Shown here: positions 1-5,200 of the stretch, in pieces
Layout of the letters: the number at the start of each line of letters is the position of its first letter
Numbering within the stretch: position 1 is the first letter of the stretch
Assembly: GCA_958435885.1 (NCBI GenBank)
Contig: CAUBHZ010000049.1
Span: forward strand, 1 to 9,192
Origin: an uncultured Intestinimonas sp.
Lineage (GTDB): Bacteria; Bacillota_A; Clostridia; Oscillospirales; Oscillospiraceae
DNA length: 9,192 nt
Direction: 5' to 3'
Position numbers and translations under genes: made by a program
Notes under the pieces: generated by a model
Seen by the model: the letters and a program-made list of their open reading frames with translations, nothing else
Told to the model about the DNA's origin: nothing
The model's database searches: none

Positions 1-342
1 GATGAGGGCGTTGTAGGCGTTGACGGCCTTCTCGGCGTCGCCCTCGTCGTCCTGGAAGTCCAGCTCGAACTGGAGGCCGCCCAGGGCGTTGATCTCCTCA
101 ACGGCCACCTCGGCGCCCTGCTTGGTGGCAAGGCCGTACACGGCGGCGGAGCCGGTCAGGGGGCCGATGCCGCCGATCTTGATGGTGCCGGCGGCGGTGG
201 AGCCGGTCTCGGCGGGAGTGGTCTCAGCGGAGCCGGTCTCGGCAGGGGCGGGGGTGCTGTTGCTGCCGCCGCCGCAGCCGGCCAGCAGGCCGAGGCCCAG
301 CGCGCCAGCCAGAGCAAGAGACAAAGCGCGATTCATTTTCAT
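1..342 (-). CDS. Branched-chain amino acid-type ABC transporter substrate-binding lipoprotein (LivJ-like), N-terminal 114 residues, cut by window edge
   Basis: This is the start of an extracellular solute-binding lipoprotein that would deliver a ligand, in this family typically branched-chain amino acids or related small molecules, to a Liv-type ABC permease. Seen: a start at 342 preceded by AGGAGG at 351-356; a basic N-terminus (MKMNRALS); a hydrophobic stretch ending in the lipobox LLAGC with the lipidated Cys at residue 23; and a Ser/Thr/Pro/Ala/Glu-rich linker at about residues 24-51. The mature fold then begins with IKIGGIGPLTGSAAVYG, followed by AEVAVEEINALGG and FQDDEGDAEKAVNAYN. That is the classic beginning of the periplasmic-binding type I (LivJ/Leu-Ile-Val-binding) family. 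The frame stays open to base 1, so the remaining roughly 270 residues lie outside the window. Permease and ATPase genes may follow to the left, but that cannot be seen. Ligand specificity cannot be read from this fragment. Confidence 0.9.
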   Translation of the reverse strand, partial: MKMNRALSLALAGALGLGLLAGCGGGSNSTPAPAETGSAETTPAETGSTAAGTIKIGGIGPLTGSAAVYGLATKQGAEVAVEEINALGGLQFELDFQDDEGDAEKAVNAYNALI

Positions 343-364
343 TGTAAAAACCTCCTTTAGGTTG

Positions 365-400
365 TTGACAATTATAAGCCTGTGCCCTGTAAATTGTCAA
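365..400. promoter_or_regulatory. Perfect 9-bp inverted repeat overlapping -35 and -10 (candidate operator)
   Basis: TTGACAATT at 365-373 and AATTGTCAA at 392-400 are exact reverse complements separated by 18 bp. One arm covers the -35 hexamer and the other covers half of the -10 hexamer and the likely transcription start. The arm centres are 27 bp apart, so the arms lie on roughly similar faces of the helix but not exactly. A dimeric repressor bound here would block RNA polymerase. Part of the symmetry could be coincidental, because each arm includes promoter consensus bases or their complement. Confidence 0.4.
371..400 (-). promoter_or_regulatory. Sigma-A-type promoter of the LivJ-like gene
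   Basis: Read on the minus strand, a perfect -35 hexamer TTGACA (395-400) is followed, after an 18-bp spacer, by a perfect -10 hexamer TATAAT (371-376). Transcription should start near 364, giving a 5' leader of only about 20 nt before the start codon at 342, enough for the AGGAGG site. It is by far the best promoter match in the window, so this gene is probably strongly expressed independently of the upstream dehydrogenase gene. Confidence 0.8.
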
Positions 401-468
401 CCGTCGTTTTGACTAACCACGGGAGGAAAATGTGTCCAAATTATGAATATAAGCTACAATGTCCGCCC

Positions 469-1203
469 TCAGAGGAAGCCGCCATCCACCCCGATCACCT
501 GTCCGGTGAGGAAGGAGGCCTCCGGGGAGGCCAGAAAGAGGAGGGTGTTGGCCACGTCCTCCGGGGTGCCCAGGCGGCCCAGAGGGGTCTCCCCGGCCAG
601 CTCAGCCAGGGTCTCGGAGCCCAGGTGGGCATTCATTTTGGTGTCGATGACCCCCGGCGCTACACAGTTCACGGTGATGCCGGAGGGTCCCAGCTCCTTT
701 GCCAGGGCCTGGGTGAGGCCGATGACGCCGGCCTTTGCGGCGGAATAGGCCGCCTCGCAGGAGGCGCCCGACCGGCCCCACATGGAGGAGACGGTGAGGA
801 TGCGCCCGGTCTTCCGGGACACCATGTGGCGGTACACCGCCCGGCAGCAGTAGAAGACGCCGTCCAGGTCGGCGCCCATGAGTGTCCGCCAGTCCCGGTC
901 GCTCATGTCGCACAGAAGACCGGTCCAGGAGAGGCCGGCATTACATATCAGAATGTCAAGTTGACAAAAATTCTCCAACACATTGTCAACCATAGCCCGG
1001 ACCTGCCCGGGGTCGGAGACGTCGGCCCGGACGGCCATGGCGGTGTGGCCGGCGGCGGTGAGCTCGGCTGTGAGAGCCAGGGCGGCGGCTTCGGAGGTGT
1101 GGTAGTGGACGGCCACGGCGTAGCCGGCGGCGGCGAAGGCCCGGGCGGCGGCGGCGCCGATGCCCTGGCTGGCCCCGGTGATGAGGACGGTTTTCTGTTC
1201 CAT
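469..1203 (-). CDS. SDR-family NAD(P)-dependent oxidoreductase, probable YmfI-like EF-P 5-aminopentanone reductase
   Basis: This is a cytoplasmic 244-residue short-chain dehydrogenase, the usual length for FabG-like enzymes. Seen: the cofactor motif TGASQGIG at residues 9-16, NAG at 88-90, active-site Ser140, Tyr153 and Lys157 in SSMWGRSGASCE...YSAAK, PG at 183-184 and the C-terminal TGQVIGVDGG. The usual catalytic Asn of the family (N in a 'vNL' motif) is replaced: the matching stretch is ADLDGVF, with Asp112. From memory, the SSxWGxxGASCE signature and the lost Asn resemble Bacillus subtilis YmfI. YmfI reduces the 5-aminopentanone group on Lys32 of elongation factor P, and its clostridial relatives are similar. 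This assignment is an inference; 3-oxoacyl-ACP reductase activity is the alternative. The start at 1203 is chosen because AAAGGAG (1211-1217) sits 7 nt upstream and a promoter lies just beyond. The frame is open to 1350, but that extension does not look like SDR sequence. No clear terminator follows the stop. Confidence 0.9.
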   Translation of the reverse strand: MEQKTVLITGASQGIGAAAARAFAAAGYAVAVHYHTSEAAALALTAELTAAGHTAMAVRADVSDPGQVRAMVDNVLENFCQLDILICNAGLSWTGLLCDMSDRDWRTLMGADLDGVFYCCRAVYRHMVSRKTGRILTVSSMWGRSGASCEAAYSAAKAGVIGLTQALAKELGPSGITVNCVAPGVIDTKMNAHLGSETLAELAGETPLGRLGTPEDVANTLLFLASPEASFLTGQVIGVDGGFL

Positions 1204-1244
1204 GGGAGGGCTCCTTTCCCGGCGCAGGCCGGAGGTGTGGGACC

Positions 1245-1273
1245 AGTATAGCAGATGCAGCGCCCTTTGGAAA
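1245..1273 (-). promoter_or_regulatory. Extended -10 promoter of the SDR gene
   Basis: On the minus strand, TATACT (1245-1250) is preceded by TGC, which gives an extended -10 element. A weak -35, TTTCCA (1268-1273, 4 of 6 matches), lies 17 bp upstream. The predicted start near 1238 leaves a leader of about 35 nt with the AAAGGAG ribosome site. This supports the start codon at 1203 and argues against the longer open frame. Confidence 0.5.
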
Positions 1274-1291
1274 GGCGGCTCCACCCCGGCC

Positions 1292-1310
1292 TGACCGGGA
1301 CTTGACCGGG
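1292..1310. repeat. Tandem TGACCGGG repeat, 11-bp period
   Basis: TGACCGGG occurs at 1292-1299 and again at 1303-1310, so the copies are 11 bp (about one helical turn) apart. They lie between the divergent genes, upstream of the dehydrogenase -35 and overlapping a possible plus-strand -35 (TTGACC, 1302-1307). The spacing fits a regulator site, but two short copies are weak evidence. Confidence 0.3.
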
Positions 1311-1329
1311 TATTTTCATAGAATATACA
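1302..1329 (+). promoter_or_regulatory. Possible distal promoter (P1) toward the SLH/PHP gene
   Basis: TTGACC (1302-1307, 5 of 6 matches) is followed after 16 bp by TATACA (1324-1329, 4 of 6 matches), at the edge of an AT-rich tract. A start near 1336 would give a leader of about 300 nt that includes the whole repeat-rich hairpin region. It is a moderate match, and the AT-rich context raises the chance of a false hit. Confidence 0.3.
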
Positions 1330-1380
1330 AATTACACGGAAATTTAACATACAATAGCAGCAATATTACCAAAGATGGGA

Positions 1381-1409
1381 TTGTAAGGGGCATGAAACTC
1401 TGGTAGAAT
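1381..1409 (+). promoter_or_regulatory. Possible proximal extended -10 promoter (P2) toward the SLH/PHP gene
   Basis: TTGTAA (1381-1386) and TAGAAT (1404-1409) are separated by 17 bp, and TGG immediately precedes the -10, making an extended -10 element. Transcription would start near 1416, giving a leader of about 220 nt before the start codon at 1636. The structured region 1447-1522 would then be close to the 5' end of the transcript. Confidence 0.45.
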
Positions 1410-1424
1410 AAAAAAGGAGCCACG

Positions 1425-1532
1425 ATGTGGACAGATAAGATGCGAACAGCGCCCTGCGGCCGCCGGCCGCGCCTGGGAGGGCGCCGGACGCTGAGCAAAA
1501 GCCGGACGGTAGGTCCGGCTTTCCTGTTCTGA
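1425..1532 (+). CDS. Possible 35-residue Arg-rich leader ORF (doubtful)
   Basis: An ATG at 1425 lies 5 nt after AAAAAGGAG (1411-1419), a good ribosome site, and opens a 35-codon frame ending in TGA at 1530-1532. The peptide begins MWTDKMRTAPCGRRPR and is basic, with seven Arg and two Lys. It resembles no family I know. Its codons run straight through the hairpins described for this leader, and a start at P2 (near 1416) would remove most of the ribosome site. It is therefore either a regulatory leader peptide made only from a longer transcript or a chance frame in structured RNA. Confidence 0.2.
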   Translation: MWTDKMRTAPCGRRPRLGGRRTLSKSRTVGPAFLF

Positions 1533-1549
1533 TGTGAGATCAGGTCCGG
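1447..1549 (+). ncRNA. Structured 5' leader with alternative hairpins, no known family recognised
   Basis: Seen: the stem GCGCCCT (1449-1455) with AGGGCGC (1478-1484), enclosing an inner stem GCGGCC (1456-1461) with GGCCGC (1465-1470). A 10-bp stem follows, AAAGCCGGAC (1498-1507) with GTCCGGCTTT (1513-1522) and a 5-nt loop. CCGGACG is present twice (1484-1490, 1502-1508) and AGGTCCGG twice (1511-1518, 1542-1549), so the copies can pair in different combinations. CAGCG (1447-1451) can also pair with CGCTG (1489-1493), in competition with the first stem. This resembles an attenuator or riboswitch expression platform, but I could not match the conserved cores of common riboswitches. It may simply be GC-rich folding. 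Confidence 0.35.
1498..1522 (+). terminator. Terminator-like 10-bp hairpin inside the leader (attenuator candidate)
   Basis: A perfect inverted repeat, AAAGCCGGAC-GGTAG-GTCCGGCTTT, ends in TTTCCTGTTCT. The U-rich tail is short and interrupted, so intrinsic termination would be inefficient. It lies between the putative promoters and the surface-protein gene, where partial termination or RNA protection would affect that gene. Confidence 0.35.
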
Positions 1550-1587
1550 GAGGTGGAGGCCGAAAAAAGAACGGACGAAAGGATATG

Positions 1588-1605
1588 GCCGCGGGTCGCC
1601 GCGGC
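1588..1605 (+). promoter_or_regulatory. GC hairpin just upstream of the SLH/PHP gene ribosome site
   Basis: GCCGCGG (1588-1594) and CCGCGGC (1599-1605) form a 7-bp stem with loop GTCG. It ends 7 nt before the AAGGAAGG ribosome-binding region (1613-1620). It could stabilise the 5' end or tune ribosome access; no function is demonstrated. Confidence 0.3.
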
Positions 1606-1635
1606 ACGACGTAAGGAAGGATGGATGATCCAAGA

Positions 1636-2295
1636 ATGAAACGAAGGTTCAGCAAGTTCCTCGCTGCTCTGTTGGCACTCACCATGCTCCTCTCCCTGCT
1701 GCCCACCGCGGTCTTCGCCGCCGGGGAGACGGGGACCTATTCCAAAGTTACCGAAGATCAAGCTGACTGGACCGGCGAATATTTGCTGGTCTATGAGGGC
1801 GGCGCCACTCCGTACGTGTTCAATGGCAGCCTATCCAAGCTGGATGCTGTCAATAATTATGTGGAAATCCCTTTAGAGGGAGAGTCTATCGTTGCGCAAC
1901 GTGATTATGCTGTTACGGTAGAATCTGTGGAAGGCGGTTACGTAATCAAAACCGCCAACGGCAACTACATCTATACACCTTCCGAAAGTAATACACTAAC
2001 TACCTCAGCCAATCAAGAGACCGCAGCACAATACCCTATTACGTTTTCGGTTGCATCTGATGGCATCGATATTGTTCTCAGCTCCGGACCTCACATGCGG
2101 TTCAACGCCAATGGAGATCAGATGCGGTTCCGGTACTATAAGTCCACAACTTATGCCAATCAACAACCTGTAACCCTCTACAAACTGGAGGGTGAAGGCG
2201 GAGGCGGAACCGTCACACCTCCCGAGGAGCCCGATACCGTCACCATCGAGGACGCCCTGTCCGCTGAGACCGGAACCGATAATCTGTCGGTCTAG
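1636..2295 (+). CDS. N-terminal fragment: signal peptide, all-beta domain and start of OB-fold 1
   Basis: This 219-residue product is the exported N-terminus of the large surface protein, ended by the premature TAG. Seen: a signal peptide MKRRFSKF plus hydrophobic core, with likely cleavage after VFA at residue 28. A roughly 155-residue beta-rich domain follows, starting GTYSKVTEDQADWTGEYLLVY and ending near RFRYYKS...VTLYKLEG. I know that style of domain from secreted clostridial proteins, but its function is unknown. Next come a Gly/Pro linker and the first 18 residues of an OB-fold (VTIEDALSAETG). The start at 1636 gives a canonical signal peptide. An in-frame ATG at 1621 would add MDDPR and sits too close to AAGGAAGG (1613-1620), while 1636 is about 15 nt from it, so the start is not certain. 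Base composition is unusual: 28 of 60 bases are GC in 1861-1920 and 26 of 60 in 1981-2040, against 40 of 60 in 5401-5460. Confidence 0.75.
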   Translation: MKRRFSKFLAALLALTMLLSLLPTAVFAAGETGTYSKVTEDQADWTGEYLLVYEGGATPYVFNGSLSKLDAVNNYVEIPLEGESIVAQRDYAVTVESVEGGYVIKTANGNYIYTPSESNTLTTSANQETAAQYPITFSVASDGIDIVLSSGPHMRFNANGDQMRFRYYKSTTYANQQPVTLYKLEGEGGGGTVTPPEEPDTVTIEDALSAETGTDNLSV

Positions 2296-2298
2296 GGT

Positions 2299-5200
2299 GT
2301 GGTCACCCTCATCGATGGCAAGAACGTCTATCTCCAGGACAGCACCGGCGGCATTTGCGCTTATCTGTCTGCCAATCCCACCGACCTGTCTTTGGGTGAC
2401 ACCATTATCGCCACCGGCAAGCGGGATACCTTCAACGGTCTGCCCGAGCTGGCCAGCGCCACCTATGAAGTCTCCTCCGGGCTGACCCTGACCCCGGCGG
2501 TCAAAACCATCGGGGAGCTGACCACCGCCGATATCTGCACCTATGTGACCCTCCGCAACGTGGAGGTTACTGACGTGTACGACAAGGACGGCGAGTATTC
2601 CAGCCCCAACATCACTGTCACCGACGGCACCAACTCCATCCAGCTCTACAAGGCTGTGGTGGGCGAGAAGAACGAGGACGGCACCTGGCCCGTAAAGGAG
2701 GGCGACGTCATCACCATCACCGGCGCGGTGGGTGTGTACAACAGCACCCTCCAACTGCGCAACACCCTGACCAGCGAGATTGACCTGGACGGCACCCCTG
2801 CTGGTCCCATTGCGGACGGCGACCAGGTGGTCATCTACAACCCCGCCTACAACAAGGCCCTGTCCGCCGATTACAGCGGCTTCTATAACAAAGGCACCGA
2901 TATTTCCGTGGCCGACGGCATTGTGAGAGGCTTCACCACCAATGACGTGTGGACCGTCGCCGACAACGGCGACGGCACCTGGTCCTTCTCCTACGACGGC
3001 CAGAACATCGGCATGGGCGATTCCTTCTCCAGCATGCCTCTGGGTGAGAAGAACGACAAGTGGATGCTGGAGGCCGCTGGAAACGGTCTTTACTATATCA
3101 AGAACACCGTCCGCAACGCCTATATGGAGTGGTATGTCGAGAAGAACAACTGGAGTTCCTACGGCAAAATCTCCACGGGCAGTGAGGGCATGTTTGCCCT
3201 GGCCTTCTACAAGGTCACCGGCGAGATCCCCGAGGAGCCTAGCGGCGACCTGCCTGAGGTAGGCGCTCAGGTCGTGCTCTACAACCTCTCTGCCCAGGGC
3301 GTGCTTTCCGGCTCCGATGGCAATGAGACCAGCCCCTCCATCAACAACTCCGCCGCCACCGTCACCGACGGCGCGGCCACCCCTGCCAACGGTGCCCGGG
3401 TGTTCACCGTGGAGAAAAACGGCGAGTATTTCCGCTTCAAGACAGAACATGACGGCTACCTCTGTTCCAACGGTACCGGAAATAACGCCTTCTATTCCAA
3501 GAATGCCACCAATGATGCCGACTGGACTCTCACCGCCGGAAAGGAGGGTGGCTGGAATCTGGAGAGCCGCACCGCCAAATTCAACGGGCAGCATTCCCAG
3601 TATCTGGAGTACTATGGCGGTTCCTACAAGACCTACAGTATGTACAATGTCACCGATTACGACATCTATGAGTTCTTCTTCTACCCCGTGGCGGAGAGCG
3701 TCACCGTCACCGACGGTGTGGTCAACATCCCCACAGTCAATTTCGGCACCCTGTCCGACGCCTACGTGGGCCGGGCCTACACCGTGACCTTCACCGTGGA
3801 CTCGGTGTTTGGCGTGGCTGAGGGCCTGACCGCCACCTACGGCGACACCACTGCCAAGCTGACCAATGAGAACGGCGCCTACTCCTTCACCATTCCCGGC
3901 TCTGCCATGATCGCCGGCGACCTGGCCATCACGGTCAGCGGCGCCGACACCAAGGACGTGCCCTTTAACGCCTCTGCGGAGATCACCGTGAAGGACGAGC
4001 CCTACATCCTGGAGGTGTTCCCCGCCGCCAGCGCCCAGACCGGCAACAACAAGACCCCCGAGATCGGGTTCACTTTTGGCAACGCCGGAGAGAATCCCAC
4101 CGTTGCCATGACGGTCAACGGCACTTCGGTTGACCTGACTGTGGCCGATGGCAGGGCCTCCTACACCCCCGCCGAGCCCATGGCCGACGGCAAGGTGACC
4201 GTTACCGCCACCGTCACCCGGGCCGACAGTCAGAGCGCCACCAAGACCTGGACCTTCACCATCGGTACGGCAGAGTATCAGCTCTACTTCGGCCAGCTCC
4301 ACTCCCACACCGGCGAGTACTCCGACGGCGCGGGCACCCTTCAGGAGGGGCTGGACTATGTGGCCAGGCTGCCCGAGAGCGCCAATGTGGACTTCGTGGC
4401 CTTCACCGACCACTCCAACTACTTTGACGGCTCCGGTACCGCCGCCAACCCCGAGGAAGCCCTCTACGACGTCGGCCAGATGACGGCGGAGAGCAAGGAA
4501 AAGTGGGACGCCTACAAGGGTGCTGTGGCCGCCTTCAACGCCAGCCAGTCCGACGTCGTGGCCCTGGCGGGCTTCGAGATGACCTGGTCCGGCGGCCCCG
4601 GCCACATCAACACCTTCAACACCCCCGGCATCGTCTCCCGCAACAACAGCACCCTGAACAACAAGACCGACGACGCGGGCATGAAGGCCTACTATAAACT
4701 GCTGAGCAACAACGAGTTGGCGGATTCCATCAGCCAGTTCAACCACCCCGGCACCACCTTCGGCAACTTCAGCGACTTCGGGTACTACGATCCCGTCATC
4801 GACACCCGGATGTACCTGGTGGAGGTGGGCAACGGCGAGGGCGCCATCGGCGCCGGCGGCTACTACCCCAGCTATGAGCAGTACATCATGGCCCTGGACA
4901 AGGGCTGGCACCTGGCTCCCACCAACAACCAGGACAACCACAAGGGCAAATGGGGCAACGCCAACGACGCCCGTGACGTCATCCTCACCGACGACTTCAC
5001 CGAGGCGGGCATCTACGAGGCCATCCGGAACTACCGCGTCTACGCCACCGAGGACAAGAACCTGGAGATCAACTACACCCTCAACGGCGAGATGCTGGGC
5101 TCCACCATCAAAGAGGCCGAGATCGCCAACATCCAGGTGAGCGTCCATGACCCCGACGACTCCGACTCCATCTCCAAGGTGGAGGTGGTGGTCAACTCCG

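Noticed and set aside
961..989. TTGACAA...TTGTCAA inverted repeat inside the dehydrogenase gene, similar to the arms of the LivJ promoter repeat
   Set aside because: The gap is 15 bp instead of 22 bp between the shared 7-mers, there is no -10 at proper distance, and the bases are explained by coding for QLD and MVDNV. It is probably coincidence.
382..1251. A plus-strand open frame of 289 codons opposite the dehydrogenase gene
   Set aside because: It is Gly-rich low-complexity sequence, antisense to a clear SDR with all active-site motifs and its own ribosome site. It has no ribosome site of its own.
1204..1350. Longer N-terminus for the dehydrogenase starting at 1350
   Set aside because: The extra 49 residues do not resemble SDR sequence, and they cross the predicted promoter. 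The start at 1203 has AAAGGAG at proper spacing and places TGASQGIG at residue 9, as is typical.
1416..1530. Resemblance of the GGTAGGT stretch in the leader to a c-di-GMP-I (GEMM) riboswitch
   Set aside because: The conserved upstream CAGGGCAAACC-type core and the GCAAAGCC segment are absent; only a short string matches.
2293..2295. Amber codon as pyrrolysine or a recoded TAG
   Set aside because: The site is in a structural OB-fold strand, not an active site. Nothing resembling pyl genes is in the window, and the paralogous domain has Glu there. A nonsense mutation or an error is simpler, though suppression cannot be excluded from this window.
2299..2301. Independent translation start (GTG) for the downstream 1867-codon frame
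   Set aside because: There is no ribosome site upstream, the start falls inside an OB-fold strand, and the product would lack a signal peptide although it ends in SLH domains.
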